Of a stretch of 33,910 nt of DNA, positions 1 to 9,671 are shown piece by piece. Source of the DNA: a virus; IMG/VR virus record IMGVR_UViG_3300014819_000032, positions 1 to 33,910 of that record; one strand, given 5' to 3'. The position numbers and the translations under genes were made by a program. Every line of letters begins with the position of its first letter. Position 1 is the stretch's first letter. The notes beneath the pieces were generated by a model. That model was not told where the DNA came from. It saw only the letters and a list, made by a program, of their open reading frames with translations, and did no database searches.

Positions 1-2070
1 TACAAGGTACACAGGGAACACAAGGCGTACAGGGTACACAGGGAACACAAGGCGTACAGGGCCGACAGGGAACACAGGGCGTACAGGGCCGACAGGGAAC
101 ACAAGGGACACAGGGACCTCAGGGGACACAAGGGACACAGGGATTGCAAGGAGTACAGGGCCGACAGGGATTACAGGGATTACAGGGATTACAAGGAACA
201 CAAGGCGTACAGGGTACACAGGGAACACAAGGCGTACAGGGCCGACAGGGAACACAAGGGACACAGGGACCTCAGGGGACACAAGGGACACAGGGATTGC
301 AAGGTGTACAGGGCCGACAGGGATTACAGGGATTACAGGGATTACAAGGAACACAAGGCGTACAGGGCCGACAGGGAACACAGGGCGTACAGGGCAGACA
401 GGGAACACAAGGCTTACAAGGAAGGCAGGGAACACAGGGCTTACAAGGAAGGCAGGGAACGCAAGGTGTGCAAGGAAGGCAGGGAACGCAAGGTCCGCAA
501 GGACTACAAGGTTTACAAGGACTACAAGGTTTACAAGGACTACAAGGTTTACAAGGACTACAAGGTTTACAAGGACTACAAGGACTACAAGGTGTACAGG
601 GATTTCAGGGTATTCAAGGTCTTGATGGATTCGCAGTAGCTCAAGGTATGCAAGGGACACAAGGCAGACAGGGTGTTCAAGGTTTACAAGGCAACCAAGG
701 AGTAGCAGGAATACCACAATCTTGGACATTGATTACTTCAAGTACTTTAGCAGGAAGTGATACAAGATATATAGCGAATACAAGTAGTGGACCATTCACA
801 CTTACATTACCTGCCAGTCCAGTGTTAGGACAAGTAGTTATTGTAACAGATGGAAATAATTGGGCAGCTAATAATTTAACAGTTGCAGGTAATGGTTCTA
901 CTATTCAAGGATCTTATACTGACCTGATTCTTAATATACAAGATATAACAGTTGAAATGGTGTATGACGGTACTACGTGGTTAGTAACAGCAACACTAGG
1001 TCAACGAGGCATTCAAGGACAAAGTGGTACTCAAGGATTGGGTGGCTTTCAAGGAGCACAGGGTACACAAGGATTTCAAGGTAGACAGGGTACACAAGGT
1101 CCTACAGCAGCGCAAGGTACACAAGGATTACAAGGATTACAAGGATTACAAGGAAGACAGGGTACACAAGGTCCTACTGCGTCACAAGGGACTCAAGGAC
1201 TACAAGGACTACAAGGACTACAAGGACTACAAGGACTACAAGGACTACAAGGACTACAAGGACTACAAGGTCCTATAGCAGCACAAGGCACACAAGGACT
1301 ACAGGGATTACAGGGATTACAGGGAAGACAGGGTACACAAGGTCCTACTGCATCTCAAGGCACTCAAGGCACTCAAGGCACTCAAGGATTTCAAGGTCTA
1401 CAGGGATTACAGGGATTACAGGGATTACAGGGACTACAAGGTCCTATCGCAGCACAAGGTACACAAGGTACACAAGGTACACAAGGTACACAGGGATTAC
1501 AAGGCAGACAAGGTACACAAGGTAATCAGGGAGTACAAGGAACTCAAGGTATACAGGGCTTTCAAGGTATACAGGGCAGACAGGGATTACAAGGACCTAC
1601 TGCTGCACAGGGCGCACAAGGTTTGTACGGCATTCAAGGAAATCAAGGTATTCAAGGTATTCCTGGCACAGTAGCAGCACAGGGTATGCAGGGTCCTCAA
1701 GGACTACAAGGAGTTCAGGGAACGCAAGGAACACAAGGATTACAAGGACCTACTGCTGCACAGGGCGCACAGGGAACACAGGGACTACAAGGTAATCAGG
1801 GGGTACAGGGGAGACAGGGATTACAAGGTCCAACTGCTGCACAGGGCGCACAGGGAACACAGGGACTACAAGGTAATCAGGGGGTACAGGGCAGACAGGG
1901 ATTACAAGGTCCAACTGCTGCACAAGGTGCACAAGGAACACAGGGATTACAGGGTTTAGGTACTCAAGGTGCACAAGGAACACAAGGTCTACAAGGCCCA
2001 ACTGCTTCACAAGGAACACAAGGTATACAGGGACTTAATGGATTATTTGCGGGACAGGGCACACAAGGTG
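1..2070 (+). repeat. Tandem repeats encoding Gly-X-Gln triplets
   Basis: Nested tandem repeats occupy about 1-640 and 1030-2070 inside the fibre gene. The 9-nt unit ggactacaa runs about eight times near 1196-1268. An 18-nt unit (ggactacaaggtttacaa) recurs about four times near 499-575. A unit of about 80 nt containing ccaactgctgcacagggcgc is repeated near 1747-1930. A longer block at about 30-150 recurs almost exactly at 210-320. Near-identical codon choice among copies shows recent expansion at the DNA level. Confidence 0.9.
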
Positions 2071-3200
2071 TACAGGGCCTAGCAGGAGCAGGAGGAGGTG
2101 GTAATGTAAGTGGTCCAGCAAGTGCCAGTGGTAGTCAAATAGCATACTTTACAAGTTCTACAACAATTGACACAGTACCAACTTTAATTTATGATCAACC
2201 TAATGGTTATATTGAGGTAAAATCGAAGGATTCATTTGATGGCGGTGTCATAAAGTTCTACAGTACTGGAAATACAAATTATACAATGTTTGGGCGTAAA
2301 AATAATGGTAGCAATGTAAGTCTTTGGGTACCTAACACAGCAGGCACAGATGGACAAGTATTATCTGTTATAAATTCTTCAACAAGTGAATCTCAATTAG
2401 GTTGGGCAACTGCGGCAACATACTATAACACAGGAAATTATAGAATTCCTATTTATGATCCTGATAATTCAAAATTAAGATTTTATGGACCTACCATAGA
2501 TATTGATAACGTTATTACAACACGTAATTTTTGGGCTTCAAATACTATAGGTGGGGTAGATGATCCTTACATAAGAGTTTCTGCACCATCTGCAAGGACT
2601 TATACACAATTTCAAAGAGCCGCAGGTGGCGCAAATACTACACTGTATTTGCCGACAGCCAGCGCAAATACTAGTTACGGTAGCTATTTGGGTGCAATTG
2701 ATAGTCAAAATCAACTACAATGGATGTTTGGTTTATGGGGCGATGCTGTACGAAGCGATACTACAAGTGCTGACTTTTATTATCCAACTTGGGTTAGAGA
2801 CTATTTTAACGGCGCAAATAATATTGTATATATTTCTTCAAGCACTAGTAAGTTTGGTTATAGGCCAAGCACAGGTACATTACAAGTTACTGTATTAACT
2901 CAAACTTCTACTATACAAGATAAAGAAAATCTAAGACCTATTACAAATGCACTCTCAACTTTAAATCAATTTAGTACATATTTATATGACAGAAAAGATG
3001 GGTCAGCCTCAAACGTTCCTGGTCTAATTGCAGAAGAAGTAGCTAATATCTTTCCTGAACTAGTTACTTATACAAGTAATAACATACCAACAGGGGTTAA
3101 CTATACACAATTTATTCCGTTATTAATTGAAGGAATTAAAAACCTAACAGAAAAAGTTAAGTTATTGGAAACTGAAATTAATAATCTTAAAAATCAGTAA
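1..3200 (+). CDS. Collagen-like tail fibre with C-terminal S74 chaperone domain (5' partial)
   Basis: The frame is open from base 3, so the true start lies left of the window; no start should be inferred from the internal TTG at 144. Most of the first 2070 bases encode Gly-X-Gln triplets (X mainly L, T, V, R, P), a collagen-like rod with Gln in the third position. A small globular beta-rich segment interrupts the rod at about 700-1010. After a Gly-rich hinge (about 2085-2110) comes a non-repetitive adhesin-like region. The last 97 residues (from 2907) match the intramolecular chaperone/Peptidase_S74 family: S-T-I-Q-D-K-E-N, then PGLIAEEV and a C-terminal coiled coil. The Ser-Lys spacing of five fits the known autocleavage dyad. 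It is inferred to be a trimeric receptor-binding fibre; its exact place on the virion is unknown. Confidence 0.88.
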   Translation, partial: QGTQGTQGVQGTQGTQGVQGRQGTQGVQGRQGTQGTQGPQGTQGTQGLQGVQGRQGLQGLQGLQGTQGVQGTQGTQGVQGRQGTQGTQGPQGTQGTQGLQGVQGRQGLQGLQGLQGTQGVQGRQGTQGVQGRQGTQGLQGRQGTQGLQGRQGTQGVQGRQGTQGPQGLQGLQGLQGLQGLQGLQGLQGLQGLQGLQGVQGFQGIQGLDGFAVAQGMQGTQGRQGVQGLQGNQGVAGIPQSWTLITSSTLAGSDTRYIANTSSGPFTLTLPASPVLGQVVIVTDGNNWAANNLTVAGNGSTIQGSYTDLILNIQDITVEMVYDGTTWLVTATLGQRGIQGQSGTQGLGGFQGAQGTQGFQGRQGTQGPTAAQGTQGLQGLQGLQGRQGTQGPTASQGTQGLQGLQGLQGLQGLQGLQGLQGLQGPIAAQGTQGLQGLQGLQGRQGTQGPTASQGTQGTQGTQGFQGLQGLQGLQGLQGLQGPIAAQGTQGTQGTQGTQGLQGRQGTQGNQGVQGTQGIQGFQGIQGRQGLQGPTAAQGAQGLYGIQGNQGIQGIPGTVAAQGMQGPQGLQGVQGTQGTQGLQGPTAAQGAQGTQGLQGNQGVQGRQGLQGPTAAQGAQGTQGLQGNQGVQGRQGLQGPTAAQGAQGTQGLQGLGTQGAQGTQGLQGPTASQGTQGIQGLNGLFAGQGTQGVQGLAGAGGGGNVSGPASASGSQIAYFTSSTTIDTVPTLIYDQPNGYIEVKSKDSFDGGVIKFYSTGNTNYTMFGRKNNGSNVSLWVPNTAGTDGQVLSVINSSTSESQLGWATAATYYNTGNYRIPIYDPDNSKLRFYGPTIDIDNVITTRNFWASNTIGGVDDPYIRVSAPSARTYTQFQRAAGGANTTLYLPTASANTSYGSYLGAIDSQNQLQWMFGLWGDAVRSDTTSADFYYPTWVRDYFNGANNIVYISSSTSKFGYRPSTGTLQVTVLTQTSTIQDKENLRPITNALSTLNQFSTYLYDRKDGSASNVPGLIAEEVANIFPELVTYTSNNIPTGVNYTQFIPLLIEGIKNLTEKVKLLETEINNLKNQ

Positions 3201-3209
3201 GGATAATAA

Positions 3210-3830
3210 ATGATAACATTAGAATTACTTCAATCAATATGTACAAAAACAAAAGCAAGTGTTTTAGAACCTTATGTTAACCCACTAATAAAAGTAACTG
3301 AACACTATGATATGATTGAGAACCCAAAACGAGTGGCTGCCTTTTTAGCTCAAGTAGCGCATGAAAGTGGTGGATTTACCGCTGTTAAAGAAAATCTTAA
3401 TTATGGTGCTAAAGGATTAATGACAACTTTTAAAAAATACTTTCCTAACGAAGAACTAGCCAAACAATATGAACGTAAACCTGAAAAAATTGCAAATCGT
3501 GTATATGCTAATCGTATGAAAAATGGCGACGAAGCAAGTGGTGATGGATTTAAATTTCGTGGTAGGGGTTTAATTCAACTCACGGGCCGTGATAATTATA
3601 CTAGATTTGCAAAAAGTATAGGTAAGTCATTAGATGATACTGTTCTTTTTTTAGAAACACCCGAAGGCGCTGTTACAAGTGCTGGTTGGTTTTGGGATAC
3701 AAATAAATTAAACATTTATTGCGATAAGGATGATTTTGTTGGATTAACCAAACGTATTAATGGTGGTACAATTGGATTGGCAGATAGAAAACATCATTAT
3801 GAAATAGCATTATCTATGCTTAAAGGATAA
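3210..3830 (+). CDS. GH19 chitinase-like endolysin / peptidoglycan hydrolase
   Basis: A 206-residue protein with the hallmarks of glycoside hydrolase family 19: AFLAQVAHESGGF at 44-56 with candidate acid E52, candidate base E61 (spacing of nine, as in bacterial GH19 enzymes), and the substrate-cleft block GDEASGDGFKFRGRGLIQLTG at 106-126. In phages this family cleaves the glycan strand of peptidoglycan. There is no signal peptide, so release would need a holin (a candidate lies at 16067) or the protein could be virion-associated. A Shine-Dalgarno (aagga) lies 8-9 nt before the ATG. It sits between two fibre genes, nine bases after the collagen-like fibre, so a tail-associated role is possible; an endolysin role is the more usual one. 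Confidence 0.88.
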   Translation: MITLELLQSICTKTKASVLEPYVNPLIKVTEHYDMIENPKRVAAFLAQVAHESGGFTAVKENLNYGAKGLMTTFKKYFPNEELAKQYERKPEKIANRVYANRMKNGDEASGDGFKFRGRGLIQLTGRDNYTRFAKSIGKSLDDTVLFLETPEGAVTSAGWFWDTNKLNIYCDKDDFVGLTKRINGGTIGLADRKHHYEIALSMLKG

Positions 3831-3831
3831 T

Positions 3832-6708
3832 ATGGCTAGACCAATTTGGGAAACCCCCTATAACATAGGAACATTTTATTCTAATATTCCTATTAATATA
3901 CAACTTTTAGCTGTTCCTGTAACACCTGCTACGTCTGTAACATATAATCAAACAGGTGGTTCATTGCCTAATGGATTAATATTATATAGCGATGGTTACA
4001 TACGAGGTAGTATTGTTAATCCTAGCACCAATTCTAGTTTTTCAACAACAATAATTGTCCAAGCTGTAGATAATTTAGGTAATACTGCTAGTAAAACATT
4101 TTTACTAAATTTTCAGAATACATTAACACAACCAAATTGGAATACTAATTCAGGGACATTGGGAGTATTTCCTGCATTAATACCAGCTACAGTTCAACTA
4201 TCTGCTACCCCTGTATTACCAGCAGTAAGTTTAACTTATGCAATCATATCAGGTAATTTGCCTAATGGTTTAACTTTATCTGTTGATGGACTCATATCTG
4301 GAATTCCATTTGTTGTATCACAAGATACAACTAATACTTTTGTTGTAAGGGTAACAGATAATTACGATAATATACGTGATAGAACTTTTTCTTTAACTGT
4401 AACAGGTAACGCTGTGCCTGAAATTACCACACCGCCTGGCAATATATTGAACACATTTGATAGTGTATGGGTTGAATTACCATTACAATATACCAACCCT
4501 TTAACTAGCAATAATGTAAGACTACGTGTCATACAAGGAGCACTACCTCCAGGTCTTGAAATTAACGATTTTGGAGTTATAAGAGGTTATGCTCAACCAC
4601 CTACTTATCAAATAAATCTTCCTTTGCTTAACACCTCTGTGGTAGCTGTAACAAATAATGTTATTACAGCATTAACAACAGCAGGATTTGTTAATACAAG
4701 ACCTATTATATTCTCTGGTACATCATTTGGTGGTATCGAGGTAGGTAAAGTTTATTATGTAAAAAATATTATAAGCAATACTCAATTTACTATATCAAGT
4801 ACTGTAAATGGGGAAACAATTTTATTAAACAATAGTACAGGATTCATGAATGTTGAACTTCCCATTGTAGTAATAAATCAACCTACTAAGAAAACTTTTA
4901 GTTTTACTGTAGCCATTGAAAGTAATTTAGGAGGTAATTCAGTTGGGTACAATATTGTTGTTACTAATCAAAATTTACCAACAAATCAAGGTGGTCCAGG
5001 ATATCCTACAAACACAAGAAAACCCACTATATTTAATACACAGCCACCTACTTACAATATAGGATTTGGTCCTAATTTTGGTTATTATATATTACCACCC
5101 AATGGTAATGGTTTAACATATCCGCCTAGTATACAAGCACCAATCGGACAAATAGAAAGCGATAATTACTTCTCTTTTAAAATTTTAGGTTTTGATTTTG
5201 ATGGTAATCCATTAACTTATATTTTTAATGATCTACCATTAGGACTTGTAGGTGATAGTGTAACAGGTTATATTACAGGAACTCCTGTTATTTCAGATAA
5301 CAGCATAAGTCAATATTCTTTTAGTGTTTATGTGTCAAAAACAGTTAACCCCTCAATTCGTAGTGATATAATAAATTTTAACTTAAAATTAGCCAATAAT
5401 ATAACTGATATAGTGATTTGGAATACTGATAGTGATTTAGGTTCTATTTTGAATGGTTCAATAAGTTCATTACGTGTAGAGGCTATTGCAGATACACAAT
5501 TATTATATAGAATATCCGATGGGACATTACCACCGAATTTATCATTATTGCAAAATGGTGAAATTACAGGACAAACTGCTTGGCAACCAGGAGATAATTT
5601 TTTAAATCCAGGGACCACAACAGAGTTTACATTTGAAATTGAAGCATACTCCCCTTTATATTCAATTATATCAAGTAAAAAAACATTTACTGTAACAGTA
5701 ATAAATGAATTTAACACTCCTAGTGAGACTCTTTATATACAGGCTGCTCCTAGTTTAGCAGATAGAGATTTACTAAGAACATTATTAGATAATGAATTAC
5801 TAATACCATACGATTATCTATATAGACCAACTGATCCTAGTTTTGGTAAAGCTTCTAGTATAATATACGCACATGCATATGGTATAAATGCAAGTAGTTT
5901 CGCACAATATATTGAAGCAGTGACCAAAAACCATTATTGGAGAAACATAACGTTAGGTAGTTTATCTACTGCTGTAGCAAGAGATGAAAATGGTGAAATT
6001 ATTTACGAAGTAGTATACAGTAATGTAATTGATAACCTTATAAATCCTCAAGGTGTAAGTATTAGTGAAGAAATAATATGGCCTAGATTAATTAACTTAA
6101 GTTTAGGTCCATGGTATACAAGTTCAACAAATATATATACAAGTTATGTTTTTACTAGTTCTGAAGAAAATTTAATTACTGAAGATGGTATTGACTTAAT
6201 TACAGAAAATAATGTTATACTTAGTACTGAAGCGGGGCAGGCAACTTTCTATACAAGTTTAACACCTGGTTATGCAAGACTGTTATATCCAAACAGTTTA
6301 CCAAACATGAGAAATCGTGTTGGGCAGGTGTTGGGAGTACAAGATGACTATAGATTATTGCCTAAATGGATGATAAGCCAACAAAATAATGGTAGCACGT
6401 TAGGATTTATACCAGCATGGGTTATTTGTTATACAAAACCAGGATACAGTGAAATTATAAAAAATAACATAGAAAACAATTGGAAAAATCCAGCAGGACA
6501 AAATCTATACTTAAATCAAATTGATTTTAAGATTGATAGATTTACAGTAGATAAGAGTGCTACTTATAACTATGATAATAACACTTCACCACCAAGTTGG
6601 TTAACATATCCAAGTGCTGAACCTGTACCTGATCCAACAAATAGTAAAGATTTCTATGTGTTATTTCCAAGAGAAACAATTTTACCTACCAACACTCAGT
6701 ATAACTAA
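3832..6708 (+). CDS. Large virion protein with Ig-like (He_PIG-type) repeats
   Basis: A 958-residue protein, probably a fibre or baseplate-attached adhesin. The N-terminal half contains repeated beta-sandwich modules with the He_PIG-like signature LPNGL/LPPGL...G.I.G (residues about 46-57, 140-152, 235-247, later 470-490 and 565-580). A different module, near 275-340, has a GTSFGGIEVGKVYYVKNI core that recurs in the next gene. The C-terminal third (from about 640) is non-repetitive and ends in a Pro-rich tail. It starts at ATG 3832, one base after the GH19 stop. No catalytic motif was seen. The family is known from marine T4-like phages as an uncharacterised structural protein; the virion role is inferred. 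Confidence 0.75.
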   Translation: MARPIWETPYNIGTFYSNIPINIQLLAVPVTPATSVTYNQTGGSLPNGLILYSDGYIRGSIVNPSTNSSFSTTIIVQAVDNLGNTASKTFLLNFQNTLTQPNWNTNSGTLGVFPALIPATVQLSATPVLPAVSLTYAIISGNLPNGLTLSVDGLISGIPFVVSQDTTNTFVVRVTDNYDNIRDRTFSLTVTGNAVPEITTPPGNILNTFDSVWVELPLQYTNPLTSNNVRLRVIQGALPPGLEINDFGVIRGYAQPPTYQINLPLLNTSVVAVTNNVITALTTAGFVNTRPIIFSGTSFGGIEVGKVYYVKNIISNTQFTISSTVNGETILLNNSTGFMNVELPIVVINQPTKKTFSFTVAIESNLGGNSVGYNIVVTNQNLPTNQGGPGYPTNTRKPTIFNTQPPTYNIGFGPNFGYYILPPNGNGLTYPPSIQAPIGQIESDNYFSFKILGFDFDGNPLTYIFNDLPLGLVGDSVTGYITGTPVISDNSISQYSFSVYVSKTVNPSIRSDIINFNLKLANNITDIVIWNTDSDLGSILNGSISSLRVEAIADTQLLYRISDGTLPPNLSLLQNGEITGQTAWQPGDNFLNPGTTTEFTFEIEAYSPLYSIISSKKTFTVTVINEFNTPSETLYIQAAPSLADRDLLRTLLDNELLIPYDYLYRPTDPSFGKASSIIYAHAYGINASSFAQYIEAVTKNHYWRNITLGSLSTAVARDENGEIIYEVVYSNVIDNLINPQGVSISEEIIWPRLINLSLGPWYTSSTNIYTSYVFTSSEENLITEDGIDLITENNVILSTEAGQATFYTSLTPGYARLLYPNSLPNMRNRVGQVLGVQDDYRLLPKWMISQQNNGSTLGFIPAWVICYTKPGYSEIIKNNIENNWKNPAGQNLYLNQIDFKIDRFTVDKSATYNYDNNTSPPSWLTYPSAEPVPDPTNSKDFYVLFPRETILPTNTQYN

Positions 6709-6711
6709 ATA
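6705..6711 (+). promoter_or_regulatory. Late-promoter-like element (CTAAATA)
   Basis: CTAAATA overlaps the stop codon of the preceding gene and ends 18 nt before the ATG at 6729. It resembles the T4 late consensus TATAAATA, which needs no -35 box. Weak on its own in AT-rich DNA, but it matches similar elements elsewhere in the window. Confidence 0.35.
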
Positions 6712-6728
6712 CATATGGAATATAAATT

Positions 6729-8846
6729 ATGAGTACAATTAATACAAATGGCATCGATGTAAATTACCCTGTACCAGGAGTTAATAATAACTCACAGGGT
6801 TTTAGAAATAATTTTGCTGCAATTAAAACTAATTTAGATACTGGCGCTAGTGAAATTACTGACTTACAAAATAAAGCAGTATTGAAAGCTGCATTAGCTA
6901 ACACTACACTAAACAATGACATGGCTAATACATTAATTAGCAATGCACTTACACGTAGTTTTCGTGCCAGTACATATAATTTAGGAAACGCATTATCGGG
7001 TACTGTACTAGTAAATGCAAGTTTGGGTGACGTACAATACGGAAATATTGCGGGGGATATTACGTTACAGTTTGGATTTTGGGCTCCTGTTGGTACTGAG
7101 CAAAAAATTATGCTAAATTTAGGTGTAAGTAACCGTGATGCAGTAATTTCTTTTCCAGGGAATGTAGTAAGCAATAGTAGTGGTGGATTACAGATATTAG
7201 AAAATTATGCTAACATATCAAATGTTGGAACTATTTCTTTTCCTAATGATGTTGACCTAATATCTATTGAATGTAGCACCACTGATTGCGGAAACACAAT
7301 ATATTTAGATCCAGTTAATAGACCATTTCAATCTACACAAGTCATCAAAAAAACGCCACCTGTAACAGGTCAAAAAGGAGATGCAATTGGAAAAATTAGC
7401 ATTGATACTGATCCTGGAACTGAATTAACCATATCATCATCAACATCATCTGATTTTCTTGTTACTGGAAACACTGCAACATTATATAAAGGTATGCCTG
7501 TAATTTTAACAGGTACAAGTTTTGAAAGTAATTTAGTACCTGGAGTTACATATTATGTTGGTAATATAGCAAACTCAACACATTTTACATTATCATCATA
7601 TGCTAATGCTTTTGGTAATGTTAATTTAAATGGCGGAACAGGAAACTTATTTTTAAATCCAATAAGATACATGTACGTTGCAGTAGATGATTATAGTAGT
7701 AATGCAATTGCTAAAACAATTTTATCAACTACTTCTCCTAATATAATTACACTTTCTTCTACTTCTAATGTTGCTGTAAGTTACCCAGTTATATTTTCAG
7801 GAAACAATGTAGCAAATGCAAATTTAGTTAGTGATCAAGTTTATTACGTAAAGTCGCTTTCAGGCTCAAATATTACCTTAAGTGAAACAATTGATAATGG
7901 AATAGCAGGCGCTGAATTCAGTAACATTGCAACTTATACTGTAGTTGATCCTCTATCTTTTGGTATGGAGGTTTATGATGGTACTGATATATTTAGAAGA
8001 ATACCTTTAGCACCAGGAACAATTATTCCAAATAGTTTAGTTGCTCCAAATGTTTCAAATGTTAAGATTTATGGGGGAACTAATGGATATGTTCTCACTA
8101 CAGACGGTGCTGGAAATCTAAGTTTTACATTGGCGGGTGGTAGCGGGAATGGTATGGTTGGTGGTTCTAATACACAAATCCAATTTAATAATGCTGGATC
8201 ATTCGCTGGAAGTTCTAATCTTACTTTTAATACTACAACAAGTAATCTAACCGTAACTGGAAATATTAATTCAACTCAAAGTTTAACGGCAGCAGATTTC
8301 ACTTTAAGTAATTCAGCATCGATTACTGGTAATTTAATTGCTGGAAATTTACAATCTTCCGCTAATATTTTAGCCACTGCCAATCTTACTGCTAATAATA
8401 TTACATCAAATAATACTTTAACTACAATTGCTATTGAAAGTACAGGTAATGCAAATATAGGTAATTTGTTTGTTACCAGTATTGCAAACGCAAATGGTAA
8501 TATTTTTTCTAATTCTTATGTCATAGCTAATATTAATTTTGTGTCACAAGTAGCTAATACTCTAACTAGTAACGGAACTACGCAAGGAACTGCGTTGGCT
8601 TTGGCAAAACCAATTAATGTTGTAACCACAGTGGCAGCAAGTACAGGCGTAATCCTTCCCGTTGCACTGCAAGGAACTAGAATAATAGTAAGAAATGCAG
8701 GTGCTAATGCATTAAATGTTTATCCCGATTCGGGAGGCACAATTAATGCGTTAGGGCTAAATTCAGCTTATTCGTTGTCTACAGCAACAAGTATTGAATT
8801 TTTCTGTACTACAAGTGCCCCTAGCTCACAATGGTATACTTTATAA
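6729..8846 (+). CDS. Phage tail-fibre / virion structural protein
   Basis: A 705-residue protein rich in Asn, Ser, Thr and Gly. The N-terminal 120 residues (GIDVNYPVPGVNNNSQGFR onward, with a short helical segment ITDLQNKAVLKAAL) look like a conserved attachment domain of T4-like marine phage fibres. Two beta modules near 230-300 and 325-395 share a PVI(L/F)xG...YYV core with the upstream 958-residue protein. The segment around 475-510 has GGSNTQIQFNNAGSFAGSS, a motif recurrent in phage tail fibres, followed by N-T-G-N beta-solenoid-like repeats (TGNINS, TGNLIAGNL, TGNANIGNL). It is probably a trimeric fibre shaft and tip. No enzymatic domain was seen, and the exact organ (short fibre, long fibre or baseplate) is not determinable. 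Confidence 0.75.
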   Translation: MSTINTNGIDVNYPVPGVNNNSQGFRNNFAAIKTNLDTGASEITDLQNKAVLKAALANTTLNNDMANTLISNALTRSFRASTYNLGNALSGTVLVNASLGDVQYGNIAGDITLQFGFWAPVGTEQKIMLNLGVSNRDAVISFPGNVVSNSSGGLQILENYANISNVGTISFPNDVDLISIECSTTDCGNTIYLDPVNRPFQSTQVIKKTPPVTGQKGDAIGKISIDTDPGTELTISSSTSSDFLVTGNTATLYKGMPVILTGTSFESNLVPGVTYYVGNIANSTHFTLSSYANAFGNVNLNGGTGNLFLNPIRYMYVAVDDYSSNAIAKTILSTTSPNIITLSSTSNVAVSYPVIFSGNNVANANLVSDQVYYVKSLSGSNITLSETIDNGIAGAEFSNIATYTVVDPLSFGMEVYDGTDIFRRIPLAPGTIIPNSLVAPNVSNVKIYGGTNGYVLTTDGAGNLSFTLAGGSGNGMVGGSNTQIQFNNAGSFAGSSNLTFNTTTSNLTVTGNINSTQSLTAADFTLSNSASITGNLIAGNLQSSANILATANLTANNITSNNTLTTIAIESTGNANIGNLFVTSIANANGNIFSNSYVIANINFVSQVANTLTSNGTTQGTALALAKPINVVTTVAASTGVILPVALQGTRIIVRNAGANALNVYPDSGGTINALGLNSAYSLSTATSIEFFCTTSAPSSQWYTL

Positions 8847-8849
8847 AAA

Positions 8850-9080
8850 ATGCAACATCCATTTATTAATGACCTTTCTAACTTGAGTTTAGAAGAAATT
8901 CAAAGTAAAATATCAGAACTAAACAATAAATTGAATTTTGCTTATCGTTCGGGAAAAGGACCATTAATTCATCAAATAGGTATGGTCATAGAAAGTTATA
9001 GAGCAGAATATAGTAAAAAAATGGATGAAGCCATTAAAAAACAAAACCTTAAGACACAAATTAATATAGAGAAAAAATGA
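8850..9080 (+). CDS. Small conserved helical phage protein
   Basis: A 76-residue, mostly helical protein beginning MQHPFINDLSNLSLEEIQ and rich in Lys, Glu and Asn. It starts three bases after the fibre gene stop without a clear Shine-Dalgarno, so translation is probably coupled. It overlaps the next gene by 4 nt (ATGA). The sequence resembles a small uncharacterised protein that I recall from other marine T4-like phages near structural genes. No motif gives a function; a chaperone-like or scaffold-associated helper is only a guess. Confidence 0.7.
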   Translation: MQHPFINDLSNLSLEEIQSKISELNNKLNFAYRSGKGPLIHQIGMVIESYRAEYSKKMDEAIKKQNLKTQINIEKK

Positions 9081-9640
9081 CAAGAATTGAAAAAGATTGG
9101 AATTTTAACGCAGCAGTACATTTTGATGGAAAATTTATAATTAACAACTACGATTTAACAGTATCAATGATGGTTGAAACAGAATCGAACCATGAACAAA
9201 ATATTGCAATGGAGCGTTTAGATTATTTTATTAACAACATCTTAGATAGTTGCGTTTTTATATCAAATTCAGAAACAAAAAGTATTGAAAATTATACCAA
9301 TGCAGGAATAAAAACCTGTTTAGTTCCTGAAGAACCTTACGATCAAATTGTTGGTTTAATTTTATTGCTTAAATTAAATAGTATATTGGAAAATAGAATG
9401 ATTATTACCGACATTACTTTTAGTTCTAACTTAAGTGATAATGTACGATTCCATATCGTAGAAGAAATTGCAGAAAATTTATATTCAGGAGATAATTGGT
9501 GGAATGACAGTTCAACCAAATTATATGATTCACCAAAGTTAACCGATAAAAAAACAAAAATTGTAAAATTATTTGATGACGAATGGGTCAGCTTAGGGTT
9601 GTCTTGGAAAGAATTAAAACAACCTACCCAAGTTACTTGA
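9077..9640 (+). CDS. Conserved hypothetical phage protein
   Basis: A 187-residue soluble protein, acidic overall, with no signal peptide or membrane segment. It opens MTRIEKDWNFNAAVHFDGKF and has a conserved-looking patch LVPEEPYDQIVGLILLLKLN near residues 81-100. It overlaps the preceding gene by ATGA, so the two are probably one translational unit. I do not recognise the family; the context at the end of a virion gene run suggests a structural accessory role. The gene ends just where a probable promoter begins for the next gene, so it closes the first transcription unit. Confidence 0.7.
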   Translation: MTRIEKDWNFNAAVHFDGKFIINNYDLTVSMMVETESNHEQNIAMERLDYFINNILDSCVFISNSETKSIENYTNAGIKTCLVPEEPYDQIVGLILLLKLNSILENRMIITDITFSSNLSDNVRFHIVEEIAENLYSGDNWWNDSSTKLYDSPKLTDKKTKIVKLFDDEWVSLGLSWKELKQPTQVT

Positions 9641-9665
9641 CTTATCTAACATTATAACATAATAT
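9637..9665 (+). promoter_or_regulatory. Sigma-70-like promoter placing +1 at the ATG of the next gene
   Basis: TTGACT (9637-9642), a spacer of exactly 17, and TAATAT (9660-9665). The ATG at 9672 is seven bases after the -10 box, where transcription normally starts, and no Shine-Dalgarno is present. The -35 box overlaps the stop codon of the upstream gene. Confidence 0.55.
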
Positions 9666-9671
9666 TGTGTT

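Noticed and set aside
304-2019. Long open frames in other frames and on the minus strand across the collagen-like region
   Set aside because: They are by-products of repeats with no stop codon in alternative frames; translations are monotonous (Tyr-Lys-Asp or Val-Pro repeats) and have no ribosome site.
1-2070. CRISPR-like array of short repeats
   Set aside because: Repeats are multiples of three, have no spacers of constant length and encode continuous Gly-X-Gln; no cas genes are present.
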